DNA of 64,000 nt from Chitinilyticum piscinae (GTDB lineage: Bacteria > Pseudomonadota > Gammaproteobacteria > Burkholderiales > Chitinibacteraceae): contig NZ_JADFUA010000004.1 in the NCBI RefSeq assembly GCF_015223195.1, forward strand, positions 186,001 through 250,000, given 5' to 3'. Position 1 is the stretch's first letter. Each line of letters opens with the position of its first letter. The notes below the pieces were generated by a model. It was given only the letters and a program-made list of their open reading frames with translations. It was not told the DNA's origin and did no database searches. The position numbers and the translations under genes are program-made. Shown here in pieces: positions 1 through 9,085 of the stretch.

Positions 1-780
1 AAGCAAATGCTTGCATCCTTCATTGACCGGCTGGGTGTCATGTCGCAAAGCACCGATCGTTACCACGACCGCATTGCCGGGTATGCCGGACAGATCGAGA
101 AAGCCAAGGACCTGGCCAGCATCCGCGAAGTGATGGAGGGCTTGTTGCAGGATACCCGCAGCATGCAGCTGGACGTGCAGCGCTCGCGCGATGAACTGAA
201 CGATGCCCGCCGTCAGGCCGATGAAGCGCATAATCGTGTGGTTGAACTGGAACAGCAGCTCAGCGAACTGAGCCACCGCGTGCGAGAAGACCAGCTGACC
301 GGCGCACTGAACCGGCGCGGAATGGAAGAAATGATGGATACGGAAATGGCGCGAGCCAGTCGCAATGGCAAGCCGCTATCCCTGGCCCTGCTTGACATCG
401 ACAACTTCAAAAAACTGAATGATTCCAAAGGGCATGGCGCGGGTGACGACGCACTCAAGCACCTGGTCGGTGTCATCAAGTCCATCATCCGCCCGATGGA
501 TTCGGTCGCACGCTATGGTGGCGAGGAATTTGTACTGGTCATGCCAGAAACGGACACGGCCAATGCGGTCATCGCCATGCAACGGGTGCAGCGGGAACTG
601 ACCAAGCGCTTCTTCCTGCACAATAACGAGAAGCTGCTGATCACCTTCAGTGCGGGAGTAACCGAAATCGAGACAGGAGACACCCCGCAAGCCGTGCTCG
701 AACGCGCCGATCATGCCATGTATCTGGCCAAGCGTGGCGGAAAAAACCGGGTGGAGGTGTATACCCACCCGGGTAGCTAG
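1..780 (+). CDS. GGDEF diguanylate cyclase, 5' end outside window
   Basis: The protein would make the second messenger cyclic di-GMP from two GTP. The reading frame is already open at base 1 (codons AAG CAA ATG), so the true start is probably upstream and an N-terminal part is missing. Visible residues 1-50 are helical. Residues about 50-95 look like a coiled coil rich in Glu, Arg and Gln. A GGDEF domain follows from about residue 95 to 252 with the active-site loop GGEEF at about 168-172, and DIDNFKKLND preceding it as in active cyclases. No RxxD inhibitory site is obvious before the loop. The coiled coil is a signalling helix typical of GGDEF proteins controlled by an N-terminal sensor. It converges with hldA. 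Active-site residues are intact, so activity is likely; the sensed signal is unknown. Confidence 0.9.
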   Translation, partial: KQMLASFIDRLGVMSQSTDRYHDRIAGYAGQIEKAKDLASIREVMEGLLQDTRSMQLDVQRSRDELNDARRQADEAHNRVVELEQQLSELSHRVREDQLTGALNRRGMEEMMDTEMARASRNGKPLSLALLDIDNFKKLNDSKGHGAGDDALKHLVGVIKSIIRPMDSVARYGGEEFVLVMPETDTANAVIAMQRVQRELTKRFFLHNNEKLLITFSAGVTEIETGDTPQAVLERADHAMYLAKRGGKNRVEVYTHPGS

Positions 781-785
781 AACTC

Positions 786-801
786 GCTGGTCAGCACCAG
801 C
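786..801. terminator. small hairpin between convergent genes
   Basis: A 6-bp perfect stem (GCTGGT/ACCAGC) with a 4-base loop lies between the stops of the GGDEF gene and hldA. It lacks a strong T run on either side, so it is only a weak terminator candidate. Confidence 0.3.
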
Positions 802-804
802 AGT

Positions 805-1743
805 TTACAGCGTTTCGGCAAACAGCTCTTCTGGCAGGACGACTGCCGTTCCCAGCTTTCCGACCACAATGCCTGCCGCCTTGTTGGACCAGGCCATCGC
901 CTGCGGCAACTTGGCACCAGCGGCCAGCATCAGCCCAAGAGTGCCGATTACCGTATCACCGGCACCCGACACGTCGAAAACCTCCTGGGCCAATGTAGGC
1001 TGATGGACGACCTGATCAGCCGCAAACAGCGTCATTCCCTCTTCACTGCGCGTCACCAGTAAAGCCTCCAGTCGCAGCTCGGCACGCAGCGCCTCGGCCT
1101 TGGCCGTCAGTTCGGCTTCATCCTGCCACCGTCCTGCCACCTGCTTGAATTCGCTGCGATTGGGAGTCAGTAGTGTCGCACCGCGATAGCGCGAGTAATC
1201 ATCGCCCTTGGGGTCGACGAGTACCTGCTTGCCATGCGCTCGCGCCACATCAATCATCTGCTGGACGTGACGCAAGCCCCCCTTGCCGTAATCGGACAAG
1301 ATCACGACATCGACTTGCGGCAGCATTGCAGCAAATTCATCCAGCTTGGCCGCCAGAACTTCATGGCTCGGCTCGTTCTCGAAATCGATGCGCAGCAGCT
1401 GCTGCTGGCGTGCCAGCACCCGCAATTTCACCGTGGTGGCAATGGCCGGGTCGCGGTGCAAGGACGCCTTAACCCCGTGCGCCGACAACAATCGCTCGAG
1501 TGCCGTGCCTGCCTCATCATCGCCGACCACGGCAAGCAGATAGGCCTGACCACCCAGTGCGGCAATATTGCGGGCCACATTGGCGGCTCCCCCTGCGCGT
1601 TCGTCCGTGCGCAGGATGCGGGCCACAGGCACCGGCGCCTCGGGCGAGATGCGCTCGACATCACCAAACCAGTATCGATCAAGCATTACATCGCCGACGA
1701 CCAATACCCGGGCATTGGCAATTTGCTGCTGAAGTGCTGTCAT
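805..1743 (-). CDS. hldA: D-glycero-beta-D-manno-heptose-7-phosphate kinase (kinase-only HldA/RfaE1)
   Basis: This enzyme phosphorylates heptose-7-phosphate at C1 in the ADP-L-glycero-D-manno-heptose pathway for the LPS inner core. The 312-residue protein is a PfkB/ribokinase-fold kinase: an N-terminal GDVMLDRYWFG segment, a glycine-rich AGGAANVARN motif at about 51-60, and the C-terminal GAGDT motif holding the catalytic Asp at about 260. It matches only the kinase half of E. coli HldE; no cytidylyltransferase domain follows, so a separate hldC is expected elsewhere in the genome. It lies 14 bases downstream of pyrF on the same strand and is probably co-transcribed with it. hldD, the last enzyme of the pathway, is at 40386-41387. 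Confidence 0.93.
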   Translation of the reverse strand: MTALQQQIANARVLVVGDVMLDRYWFGDVERISPEAPVPVARILRTDERAGGAANVARNIAALGGQAYLLAVVGDDEAGTALERLLSAHGVKASLHRDPAIATTVKLRVLARQQQLLRIDFENEPSHEVLAAKLDEFAAMLPQVDVVILSDYGKGGLRHVQQMIDVARAHGKQVLVDPKGDDYSRYRGATLLTPNRSEFKQVAGRWQDEAELTAKAEALRAELRLEALLVTRSEEGMTLFAADQVVHQPTLAQEVFDVSGAGDTVIGTLGLMLAAGAKLPQAMAWSNKAAGIVVGKLGTAVVLPEELFAETL

Positions 1744-1757
1744 TGTGGTCTCCGGAT

Positions 1758-2453
1758 TCAGGCGGTCAGAATGCTGGCATTGATTTCAGCCAGAGTCTGC
1801 ATGGGATCGGCACTCTGGGTAATCGGACGGCCGATCACCAGATAGTCCGAACCAGCCGCAATCGCAGCAGGAGGTGTCATGATGCGGGTCTGGTCGTCGG
1901 CATTACTGCTTGCCGGCCGGATTCCCGGGGTTACGAGCTTGAATTCACGCCCACAGCGTCGCTTCAGCATGTCGGCCTCCTGAGCGGAACAGACCACACC
2001 ATCCACGCCGGCAGATTGCGCCAACATGGCCAGCCGCTCGACCTGGATTTCAGCAGCTGGCAAGCCAAGTTCGGAAAGATCAGCATTTCCCATACTGGTC
2101 AGGACAGTCACGGCAATCAACAGCGGCCGCTGCGCAAGCTTGTCCAGTGCCTCGCGACTGGCCTCCATCATGCGCCGGCCACCGCTGGCATGCACATTGA
2201 CCATCCACACCCCAAGTTTGGCTGCAGAAACGCACGCCTGTGCCGTGGTGTTCGGAATGTCGTGGAATTTCAGATCCAGAAACACATCGAACCCCAGAGC
2301 CACCAGCTTCTCGACCAATTGCGGGCCTGCTGCGGTAAACAACTCCTTGCCCACCTTCAATCGGCATTGCTGCGGCGAGACGCGCGCAGCAAACGCCAGT
2401 GCGGCTTCGGCAGCCGGGAAATCCAGCGCAACAATTACTTTCGGATCATTCAT
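1758..2453 (-). CDS. pyrF: orotidine 5'-phosphate decarboxylase
   Basis: PyrF converts OMP to UMP, the last step of de novo pyrimidine synthesis. The 231-residue length is normal for the short class I family. The catalytic signature [10 protein letters not shown], with its Asp-x-Lys-x-x-Asp tetrad, is at about residues 60-69. A phosphate-binding end is visible as [12 protein letters not shown] near 206-217. The ATG start is the first codon of a clean N-terminus ([13 protein letters not shown]). The gene is 89 bases downstream of lapB and 14 bases upstream of hldA, so it probably belongs to a lapA-lapB-pyrF-hldA transcription unit. Confidence 0.96.
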   Translation of the reverse strand: MNDPKVIVALDFPAAEAALAFAARVSPQQCRLKVGKELFTAAGPQLVEKLVALGFDVFLDLKFHDIPNTTAQACVSAAKLGVWMVNVHASGGRRMMEASREALDKLAQRPLLIAVTVLTSMGNADLSELGLPAAEIQVERLAMLAQSAGVDGVVCSAQEADMLKRRCGREFKLVTPGIRPASSNADDQTRIMTPPAAIAAGSDYLVIGRPITQSADPMQTLAEINASILTA

Positions 2454-2542
2454 GGATGGTAACCTCTATTGCTTGGCCGAATCGCTCAAACCTAAGCGGG
2501 CAGAGGAGCCCGATTGTCTGGTGATTCAGTCCGGATAAGTTG

Positions 2543-3715
2543 TCAGTGCCCAAGCCGGCGCTGGCCGCGCACGGGGGGATAGGATTCCCAGGCGTTGCAC
2601 GCGGGGCAGTGCCAGAAATACTGCCGTGTGCGAAAACCGCACTCGCCGCAGTAATAGACCGTGTTTTCGCGGTTTTCCTCATGGATGAGGCGCACGATGA
2701 TCTCAAGATCCGGTTGCTGCTCTGACGGCGCCTGCAGCAGATAGGCTTCCAGTACTTTGCGCAGTCCGGGCATGGTCGGATGTTCCCGCAGTCGTTCACG
2801 GACAAATGCGCTCACCGCCTCGGCTCCGGAGCGTGCCAGGATTCGTTCGTACAACACATCCAGCACATCCAGATCAGGATGCTGCTGCAACAAACCCTGC
2901 AGGTAGCGCTCCCCTTCGGCCGTCTTGCCAACGGCGTCGAATGCTGCCAGCAGATGACGGGCAACCAGCGCCAGGTACAGCACATCCTGCTTCTCGATCA
3001 ATCCCCATTCAGTGATCGCCTGTTCATGCTGCTGTTGGGCTAGAGCATGTTCGCCCAGCATCACCCTTGCGCGGGCGCACTGGCGATTAGCCTGCAGGGC
3101 AGCCTCCAGCTCCCTGCTGACTTCCTCATGCCGTGCGTGCAGCATGGCCTGGGCAGCAAGCTCGCAGTGAAAGTGCGCGATTTCATGCTGATAGCCATGG
3201 CTTTCGTCACGCAGTTGCTGCGCCAGTTCGATCGCCTTTTTCCACTCGTGTTCCTGCTGATAGATCGCAAGCAACTCGCGCCGGGCTTGGCGAGCGAAGT
3301 TGGTATCCGCAAGCTGGTGCAGCAGATCTTCGGCGCGGTCGTACAGTCCGGCCTTCATGAAGTCAATCGCCAGTTCCAGTGTGGCCTGCTGGCGATGGTT
3401 ATCGGACAGATCTTTGCGGTCCAGCAAACGCTGATGCATGCGGATCGCCCGCTCCAGCTCGCCGCGACGCCGGAACAGATGTCCCAGCGTAAATTGCAGT
3501 TCGCTGGTTTCGGCATGTAGCTTGGCGATATCGACATACACCTCGACAGCCCGGTTGGTATCGCCATTGAGCAGGTGATTCAAACCCTGAAAATACTGCG
3601 CAGGCAGCGACCGGGTTTCGGCAAGGACATGCTTGATGTCGATACGTGCGGCGAGCCATCCCAGCCCGAAAAAAACCGGGAGGATAATCAGCCACCAGAG
3701 CTGAATTTCAATCAT
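2543..3715 (-). CDS. lapB: lipopolysaccharide assembly protein LapB (YciM)
   Basis: LapB is an inner-membrane TPR protein that controls LPS synthesis, in E. coli by promoting FtsH-dependent turnover of LpxC. Residues 1-20 form a single N-terminal membrane anchor (WWLIILPVFFGLGWLAA). Residues about 40-340 are consecutive TPR helices. The C-terminal 35 residues form a rubredoxin-like metal site with two CxxC pairs (CGEC and CPAC). At 390 residues it matches E. coli LapB (389). It follows lapA by 39 bases in the conserved lapAB pair. Function by homology is secure; whether it acts on LpxC in this organism is inferred. Confidence 0.93.
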   Translation of the reverse strand: MIEIQLWWLIILPVFFGLGWLAARIDIKHVLAETRSLPAQYFQGLNHLLNGDTNRAVEVYVDIAKLHAETSELQFTLGHLFRRRGELERAIRMHQRLLDRKDLSDNHRQQATLELAIDFMKAGLYDRAEDLLHQLADTNFARQARRELLAIYQQEHEWKKAIELAQQLRDESHGYQHEIAHFHCELAAQAMLHARHEEVSRELEAALQANRQCARARVMLGEHALAQQQHEQAITEWGLIEKQDVLYLALVARHLLAAFDAVGKTAEGERYLQGLLQQHPDLDVLDVLYERILARSGAEAVSAFVRERLREHPTMPGLRKVLEAYLLQAPSEQQPDLEIIVRLIHEENRENTVYYCGECGFRTRQYFWHCPACNAWESYPPVRGQRRLGH

Positions 3716-3754
3716 GGATATGAATCATTGATGAATGTTGATTGACGTCACCGA

Positions 3755-4063
3755 TCAGGACGGCTCGCCCGCAGTGCTTGCCATGTCGGGGCGAGCCGGA
3801 ATGGTCGCAGGCCCGGGTTGGCGGATCTTTCTATCCTTGCGCAGCTGCACCACTTCACGTCGCAGGCGGATGCTCTGGCCAAGACTGGCCAGAATACCGA
3901 GCACAGCACCCAGCACCAGCACGATCAGCAAAACCAGTGCCATGGGGGCATCCCAGCTATAACCGAGAAAAAAACGGATACGCACCGGTTCGGCATTATT
4001 CATCGCGAAGACGAACAAGAGGGCGAACAGCAGGAATTTGATACCCCAGAGCAGATAGCGCAT
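3755..4063 (-). CDS. lapA: LapA family inner-membrane protein (YciS)
   Basis: LapA is the small membrane partner of LapB in control of LPS assembly. The 102-residue protein has two transmembrane helices (about residues 3-20 and 41-62) separated by the conserved NNAEPVRIRFFLGYSW loop typical of the LapA (DUF1049) domain, followed by a basic helix and a disordered tail. It precedes lapB. A -10-like box lies 33 bases upstream, and the ihfB terminator lies just beyond, so lapA probably starts its own transcription unit. Confidence 0.88.
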   Translation of the reverse strand: MRYLLWGIKFLLFALLFVFAMNNAEPVRIRFFLGYSWDAPMALVLLIVLVLGAVLGILASLGQSIRLRREVVQLRKDRKIRQPGPATIPARPDMASTAGEPS

Positions 4064-4095
4064 GTGCAGATAGACCGGCGGCTTCAGATCGCCCT

Positions 4096-4101
4096 ATTGT
4101 A
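4096..4101 (-). promoter_or_regulatory. candidate -10 box for lapAB
   Basis: On the minus strand the hexamer TACAAT sits 33 bases before the lapA ATG, downstream of the ihfB terminator. No good -35 is seen, so this is only a candidate. Confidence 0.35.
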
Positions 4102-4150
4102 GCCGAAAATCCCGTTGCACATTACAGGCCTTACCATCGGTCACACCCTC

Positions 4151-4185
4151 CAAAGAAAAAGGCGGCATCACAAGATGCCGCCTTT
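4151..4185 (-). terminator. Rho-independent terminator of ihfB
   Basis: A perfect 12-bp stem (AAAGGCGGCATC with its complement) and a 4-base loop, followed on the minus strand by TTTTTCTTTG. It begins about 20 bases after the ihfB stop. Confidence 0.9.
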
Positions 4186-4206
4186 CGCTACTGCCGGTTT
4201 TGCCGC

Positions 4207-4506
4207 TCAGGCTTCGACGTCAGTCACATCGACGCGTTCGCGCAATTCCTTGCCCGCCTTGAAGTGGGGAACGAATTTCTCCGGAACCGCCACTTTCGTG
4301 CCGGATTTCGGATTGCGCCCCATGCGCGGCGGACGGTAGTTCAGGTCGAAGCTGCCAAAGCCACGAATCTCGATGCGCTGGCCTTGCGAGAGGCTCTTGG
4401 CCATCGCATCAAGGATCGTTTTCACGGCCAACTCCGCATCCTTCGCCACCAGCTGCGGATAGCGGGCGGTGAGTTTTGCGATGAGTTCCGATTTGGTCAT
4501 GCCCAT
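4207..4506 (-). CDS. ihfB: integration host factor subunit beta
   Basis: IHF-beta pairs with IHF-alpha to bend DNA at specific sites in transcription, recombination and replication. The 99-residue protein carries the DNABII signature [21 protein letters not shown], including the Pro that intercalates in DNA (about residues 60-80), and the IEIRGFGSF beta strand before it. Two in-frame ATGs are possible (4506 and 4500). The second matches the E. coli N-terminus MTKSEL, but AAGG spaced 11 bases from the first favours 4506. It lies 13 bases after rpsA, the conserved rpsA-ihfB order, and ends in a strong terminator. Confidence 0.95.
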   Translation of the reverse strand: MGMTKSELIAKLTARYPQLVAKDAELAVKTILDAMAKSLSQGQRIEIRGFGSFDLNYRPPRMGRNPKSGTKVAVPEKFVPHFKAGKELRERVDVTDVEA

Positions 4507-4519
4507 ACTACCCTGAACC

Positions 4520-6214
4520 TTATTCCTGACCGGACAGCTTGGCCTTCAGCAGTGCGCCGAGGTTGGTGGTGCCAGCGGAAGCATCAGCAGCCAGCGTGCT
4601 CATGGCAGCCTTTTCTTCACCGGCGTCCTTGGCCTTGATCGACAGGTTGATCGAACGGTTCTTGCGATCAACGTTGATGATCATGGCTTCAACTTCATCA
4701 CCTTCCTTCAGGACGGTGCGGATGTCTTCGACGCGGTCACGCGATACTTCAGTAGCGCGCAGGTAGCCTTCAACGTCGTCAGCCAGGCCAACAACTGCAC
4801 CCTTGGCATCCAGGGACTTCACGGTACCACGCACGATGGTGCCCTTGTCGCTGGAAGCAACGTAGTTGTTGAACGGATCACCTTCCAGTTGCTTGATGCC
4901 GAGGCTGATGCGTTCCTTTTCCATGTCGATGGACAGAACCACGGCTTCAACTTCGTCGCCCTTCTTGTAGTTGCGAACGGCTTCTTCGCCGGCAACATGC
5001 CAGGACAGGTCGGACAGGTGAACCAGGCCGTCGATGCCACCCGGCAGACCAACGAACACACCGAAATCGGTGATGGACTTGATCGCGCCTTGCAGCTTGT
5101 CGCCCTTCTTGTAGTTCTGGCTGAACTCTTCCCACGGATTGGCCAGGCACTGCTTCATGCCCAGGCTGATACGACGCTTTTCTTCGTCGATGTCGAGGAT
5201 CATCACTTCGACTTCGTCGCCCAGCTGAACAACCTTGGACGGGTGAACATTCTTGTTGGTCCAGTCCATTTCGGACACGTGCACCAGGCCTTCGATACCT
5301 TGTTCGATTTCAACGAACGCACCGTAGTCGGTCAGGTTGGTCACCTTGCCGAACAGGCGGGTACCTTGCGGGTAACGACGGGACAGGCCCACCCACGGAT
5401 CTTCGCCCAGTTGCTTCAGACCCAGGGATACGCGGTTCTTCTCTTGATCGAACTTCAGAACCTTGGCTTCAACTTCATCACCCACAGCCAGAACTTCGCT
5501 CGGGTGCTTGACACGGCGCCATGCCAGATCGGTGATGTGCAGCAGGCCATCGATACCGCCCAGATCAACGAACGCACCGTAGTCGGTGATGTTCTTGACG
5601 ATACCCTTGATGACAGCGCCTTCCTTCAGGGTTTCGAGCAGCTTGGCGCGCTCTTCGCCCAGGGACTCTTCCAGTACGGCACGACGGGAAACAACCACGT
5701 TGTTGCGCTTGCGATCGAGCTTGATAACCTTGAACTCGACTTGCTTGCCTTCGAACGGAGTGGTGTCCTTGATCGGACGGGTGTCGACCAGCGAACCCGG
5801 CAGGAACGCACGCAGGCCGTTGACCATAACAGTCAGACCGCCCTTCACCTTGCCGGAGATCACGCCAGTCATGATGGCGCCCTTCTCCAGTGCGTCTTCC
5901 AGCTCGATCCAGGAAGCCAGGCGCTTGGCCTTTTCGCGGGACAGCTTGGTTTCGCCATAGCCGTTTTCCAGGCTATCGATCGCAACGGTCACGAAATCGC
6001 CGATCTTGACGTCAACTTCACCGTTGTCGTTCTTGAATTCTTCGATGGCAATCAGGGACTCGGACTTCAGACCGGCGTTGACAGTCACCCAGTTCTGGTC
6101 GATACCAACCACCTCGGCGGTGATCACTTCACCGGAGCGCATTTCCTGGCTCTTGAGGGATTCTTCAAACAGGGCGGCAAAGCTGTCCATGCCGGACAAA
6201 GTAGCAGTAGTCAT
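4520..6214 (-). CDS. rpsA: 30S ribosomal protein S1
   Basis: S1 binds mRNA and brings it to the 30S subunit; it is needed for most initiation on structured or weak-SD messages. The 564-residue protein (E. coli 557) has six S1 OB-fold repeats spaced about 85 residues apart from residue 25 to 521. The later repeats show the typical [11 protein letters not shown] and [12 protein letters not shown] strands. The start is [19 protein letters not shown]. Only a weak SD (GGAT, 11 bases before ATG) is seen, as is usual for rpsA, whose leader is an autoregulatory target in E. coli. It is preceded by a good sigma70 promoter and followed by ihfB. Confidence 0.97.
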   Translation of the reverse strand: MTTATLSGMDSFAALFEESLKSQEMRSGEVITAEVVGIDQNWVTVNAGLKSESLIAIEEFKNDNGEVDVKIGDFVTVAIDSLENGYGETKLSREKAKRLASWIELEDALEKGAIMTGVISGKVKGGLTVMVNGLRAFLPGSLVDTRPIKDTTPFEGKQVEFKVIKLDRKRNNVVVSRRAVLEESLGEERAKLLETLKEGAVIKGIVKNITDYGAFVDLGGIDGLLHITDLAWRRVKHPSEVLAVGDEVEAKVLKFDQEKNRVSLGLKQLGEDPWVGLSRRYPQGTRLFGKVTNLTDYGAFVEIEQGIEGLVHVSEMDWTNKNVHPSKVVQLGDEVEVMILDIDEEKRRISLGMKQCLANPWEEFSQNYKKGDKLQGAIKSITDFGVFVGLPGGIDGLVHLSDLSWHVAGEEAVRNYKKGDEVEAVVLSIDMEKERISLGIKQLEGDPFNNYVASSDKGTIVRGTVKSLDAKGAVVGLADDVEGYLRATEVSRDRVEDIRTVLKEGDEVEAMIINVDRKNRSINLSIKAKDAGEEKAAMSTLAADASAGTTNLGALLKAKLSGQE

Positions 6215-6360
6215 ATTGGGATAGGATCCAATTTGCCCGTAACCCCAAACGGGATCGCGGACGGGTTAGTTGTACAAAAGGCCGGTACTGCCTTGCGCAG
6301 CCGGCCACAGATGCCCTTGCGGGCGGCCTGCATCACGAACCAGGGTAATGCAAGACCGTT

Positions 6361-6389
6361 ATCTTAATGAAATCCTGTTTTGCGATCAA
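6361..6389 (-). promoter_or_regulatory. sigma70 promoter of rpsA-ihfB
   Basis: On the minus strand, -35 TTGATC (6384-6389) and -10 TAAGAT (6361-6366) are separated by exactly 17 bases, just past the cmk stop codon. This predicts a leader of about 140 bases (6215-6355) before the rpsA ATG. The leader contains GC-rich inverted segments (for example GGCCGGCTGC and the later CAGTACCGGCC) that could fold, consistent with S1 autoregulation in other bacteria. Confidence 0.7.
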
Positions 6390-6396
6390 GTGCTTA

Positions 6397-7065
6397 TCAT
6401 GCTGTCGCCTGGCTTTGCTCTTGCCACCAGCCCAGTACCGTGGCGACAGCCTCCTCGATGCCCATGGCGGTCGTATCGAGCAGCCGCGCATCGGGCAGCT
6501 GACGCAAGGGGGCAACCGGCCGCTGACGGTCACGCTCGTCACGTGCGGCGAGATCGGCAGTGATCGCGGCCAGGTCGGCCACTTCGCCACGACCAAGCAG
6601 CTGCTTGTAACGCCGCTCGGCACGTGCTTCGGCCGAGGCCGTCAGGAACACCTTGAGCTGCGCCTGCGGGAAAATGACCTCCCCCATATCGCGCCCATCG
6701 CCCACCAGCCCCGGCGCCTGCGCGAAATCGCGCTGACGCTGCAGCAGGGCCGTTCGTACCGCCGGCAAGGCGGCTACCTTCGAGGCCCCAACGCCGATGT
6801 GTTCACTGCGAATTGCCAGACTAACATCCTCGCCCCCCAGCGTGACGGCTTCACCGGCGAACACCACGTCGAGCGCCTCGGCCACCGCGGCCACCGCGCC
6901 CTCATCCGCCCAATCCGCGCCTGCCTTTTCTGCCGCGAGTGCAGTCAGTCGATATAGCGCGCCGGAATCCAGATAGTGAAAGCCAAGCACACTGGCCACA
7001 CGCTGCGCAACCGTACCCTTGCCCGAAGCCGAAGGACCATCAATGGCAATGACAGAAATACTCAT
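6397..7065 (-). CDS. cmk: cytidylate kinase
   Basis: Cmk phosphorylates CMP and dCMP to the diphosphates. The 222-residue protein begins with a P-loop (IAIDGPSASGKGTVAQ, residues 6-21), followed by LDSGALYRLTALAA and GRDMGEVIFPQA, the CMP-binding signatures, and a lid region near ERRYKQLLGRG. The length is normal. It is upstream of rpsA in the conserved order. The ATG is directly preceded on the coding strand by a 15-bp dyad element that includes its SD-like CAGG. Confidence 0.96.
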   Translation of the reverse strand: MSISVIAIDGPSASGKGTVAQRVASVLGFHYLDSGALYRLTALAAEKAGADWADEGAVAAVAEALDVVFAGEAVTLGGEDVSLAIRSEHIGVGASKVAALPAVRTALLQRQRDFAQAPGLVGDGRDMGEVIFPQAQLKVFLTASAEARAERRYKQLLGRGEVADLAAITADLAARDERDRQRPVAPLRQLPDARLLDTTAMGIEEAVATVLGWWQEQSQATA

Positions 7066-7078
7066 GGGTATACACCTG
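7064..7078. repeat. CAGG-type intergenic dyad element abutting the cmk start
   Basis: ATGG-GTATACA-CCTG on the plus strand overlaps the start codon. On the coding strand it reads CAGG-TGTATAC-CCAT, so the SD-like CAGG is 10 bases before ATG. It is one of at least six copies in this window. Confidence 0.5.
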
Positions 7079-7106
7079 CAAGCTAATCAAATTCGAATTC
7101 GCAAGC

Positions 7107-8093
7107 CTATACACTTGCCAGTATTTCTTCAATGCGCGCCAGCTCGTCGGCACTGAACTCCAGCTTGCGCACCGCACCGAGGTTTTCCTCGATTTGGGAA
7201 ACCCGGCTGGCACCAATAATGACCGAGGTCACCGTTTGCAAAGCCCACGCCAGCGCCATCTGCGCCAGCGTCTGGCCGCGCTGCGCAGCGATGGCATTGA
7301 GTGCCCGTACCTGCGCGATGCGGGCATCCACCTTTTCCGCGGTCAGGAACGGATTGTCGGCTGAGCCGGCACGCGAATCGGCCGGCACGCCATCCAGATA
7401 GCGACTGGTCAGGAGCCCTTGCGCCAGCGGGCAGAAGGCAATCGAGCCGATTCCCTGCTCCTTGAGTACGCCCGTCAAGCCACCCTCGATCCAGCGATCG
7501 AACATCGAAAAGCTGGGCTGATGAATCAGACAAGGCGTTCCCAGCTCCTTGAGGATGCGTGCCGCAGCCGCAGTTTCTTCGGCGGAATACGACGAAATGC
7601 CCACATACAGCGCCTTGCCCTGACGCACGATGGCATCCAGAGCCCCCATGGTTTCTTCCAGTGGTGTATCCGGATCGGGACGATGCGAGTAATAGATGTC
7701 GACATAGTCCAGCCCCATGCGCTTCAGGCTCTGGTCAAGACTGGCTACCAGATACTTGCGGCTACCCCACTCGCCATATGGGCCGTCCCACATGCGCCAG
7801 CCGGCCTTGGTCGAGATGATCAACTCGTCGCGATAGGCACGCAGGTCCTGCGCCAGCACGCGCCCGAAGGTTTCCTCGGCTGCCCCGGGTTTGGGGCCGT
7901 AGTTGTTGGCCAGATCGAAGTGCGTAATACCATGATCGAAGGCATGCAGAATCATCGCCCGGCTATTGTCGTACGGCCGGTTGTCGCCAAAGTTGTGCCA
8001 CAGCCCCAGCGAAATCGCCGGCAGCATCAGGCCGCTGCGGCCACAGCGGCGGTAAGGCATGGTGTCGTAACGCTGGGCAGCGGCCTGGTACAT
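7107..8093 (-). CDS. aldo/keto reductase, YghZ/Gpr type (L-glyceraldehyde 3-phosphate reductase-like)
   Basis: The protein resembles E. coli YghZ (Gpr) along its whole length, which reduces L-glyceraldehyde 3-phosphate and methylglyoxal with NADPH. Visible features in 328 residues: MPYRRCGRSGLMLPAISLGLWHN at the start, the catalytic Tyr in FDLANNYGP, the Lys in IISTKAGWRMWDG, the His in YVDIYYSHRPD, and the NADPH-binding IIGASRVSQIEEN near the C-terminus. It has an RBS (GGAG, 7 bases before ATG). It stands between tyrA and cmk, where most betaproteobacteria carry aroA. A detoxification role for triose or dicarbonyl compounds is inferred from family. Confidence 0.88.
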   Translation of the reverse strand: MYQAAAQRYDTMPYRRCGRSGLMLPAISLGLWHNFGDNRPYDNSRAMILHAFDHGITHFDLANNYGPKPGAAEETFGRVLAQDLRAYRDELIISTKAGWRMWDGPYGEWGSRKYLVASLDQSLKRMGLDYVDIYYSHRPDPDTPLEETMGALDAIVRQGKALYVGISSYSAEETAAAARILKELGTPCLIHQPSFSMFDRWIEGGLTGVLKEQGIGSIAFCPLAQGLLTSRYLDGVPADSRAGSADNPFLTAEKVDARIAQVRALNAIAAQRGQTLAQMALAWALQTVTSVIIGASRVSQIEENLGAVRKLEFSADELARIEEILASV

Positions 8094-8203
8094 GGCAGAA
8101 CTCCGGTAAGTCAGGGTAATGCAGCCAGTGTCGCCTATCCGGCAATGACTGGGAATACCGTCTGACCATTAGCGCAACGGGTGATAAAACCCCTGCCGTA
8201 TCG

Positions 8204-9085
8204 CTAGCGCTTGCCCCACTTGCTGCGCGCCTTGCTGGCCCGGTCAATGTAGGCGGTCAGCGCGTCGGCATCGGCATGCTCCACCAGCGCAATCAATTCC
8301 TCCAGCCGTGCACGGTTGGCGTGCAGGTCGCGCAGGATGGCTTCGCGGTTGGCCAGCGTGATATCGCGCCACATTTCCGGGTGCGAGCCGGCGATGCGGG
8401 TGAAATCGCGAAAACCCGTCGCGGCAAAATCGAGGCAGCGCTCGGCATTGCGCCGATCCAGCACGGCATTCATGTAGGAAAACGCCAGCAGGTGCGGCAC
8501 ATGACTGACGCAGGCAAACACACCGTCGTGCTCCTCGGCGCTCATTTCATGCACCACCGCACCACAGGCTTCCCACAGCGCACGCACACGAGCAATACTC
8601 TCCCGGGTATTTTCCGGCAAGGCAGTCAATACCACGCGCCGCCCCTCATACAGGCCATACTGCGCCGCTGATGCACCACTGAGATCGGAGCCGGCAATCG
8701 GATGACCGGGCACACAGCGCGGCAAGTGTGCGGACAAATGCTCGCGATACAGGGCCACCACATCCTGCTTGGTCGAGCCACCATCGGTAATTAGGCAGTC
8801 TTCCGGCAGATGCGGGGCGATCTGCTGCATGAGCCGCCCCATCTGCCCTACCGGCGTGCCGAGCATGACCAGACCAGCACCCTGCACGGCTTGCGCCGCA
8901 TCCAGACAAGCCTGGTCGATCACTTTAAGTTCGATGGCGCGATCCAGATTGGCCTGATTGCGGCCGACGCCGACCACCTCGTCAACCAGGCGTGCGCGCT
9001 TGAGCGCCAGCGCAAACGAACCGCCAATCAGGCCGGTGCCCAGCAGCACCAGTTTGCGCAGCGGTGCAATCCTCGCCGCATTCAT
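8204..9085 (-). CDS. tyrA: prephenate dehydrogenase
   Basis: TyrA oxidatively decarboxylates prephenate to 4-hydroxyphenylpyruvate for tyrosine synthesis. It has 293 residues with an N-terminal Rossmann motif GTGLIGGSFALALK, the conserved VPGHPIAGSDLSGASAA loop with its catalytic His, and SHVPHLLAF in the helical C-terminal domain. No chorismate mutase or ACT domain is fused. The start ATG at 9085 overlaps the aroF stop as TGATG; a GTG one codon earlier is also possible. Translational coupling to the DAHP synthase gene upstream is likely. Confidence 0.95.
   Translation of the reverse strand: MNAARIAPLRKLVLLGTGLIGGSFALALKRARLVDEVVGVGRNQANLDRAIELKVIDQACLDAAQAVQGAGLVMLGTPVGQMGRLMQQIAPHLPEDCLITDGGSTKQDVVALYREHLSAHLPRCVPGHPIAGSDLSGASAAQYGLYEGRRVVLTALPENTRESIARVRALWEACGAVVHEMSAEEHDGVFACVSHVPHLLAFSYMNAVLDRRNAERCLDFAATGFRDFTRIAGSHPEMWRDITLANREAILRDLHANRARLEELIALVEHADADALTAYIDRASKARSKWGKR

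Noticed and set aside
4889-6367. A 492-codon plus-strand frame across rpsA
   Set aside because: Antisense shadow of the highly codon-biased rpsA; no start signal or family pattern.
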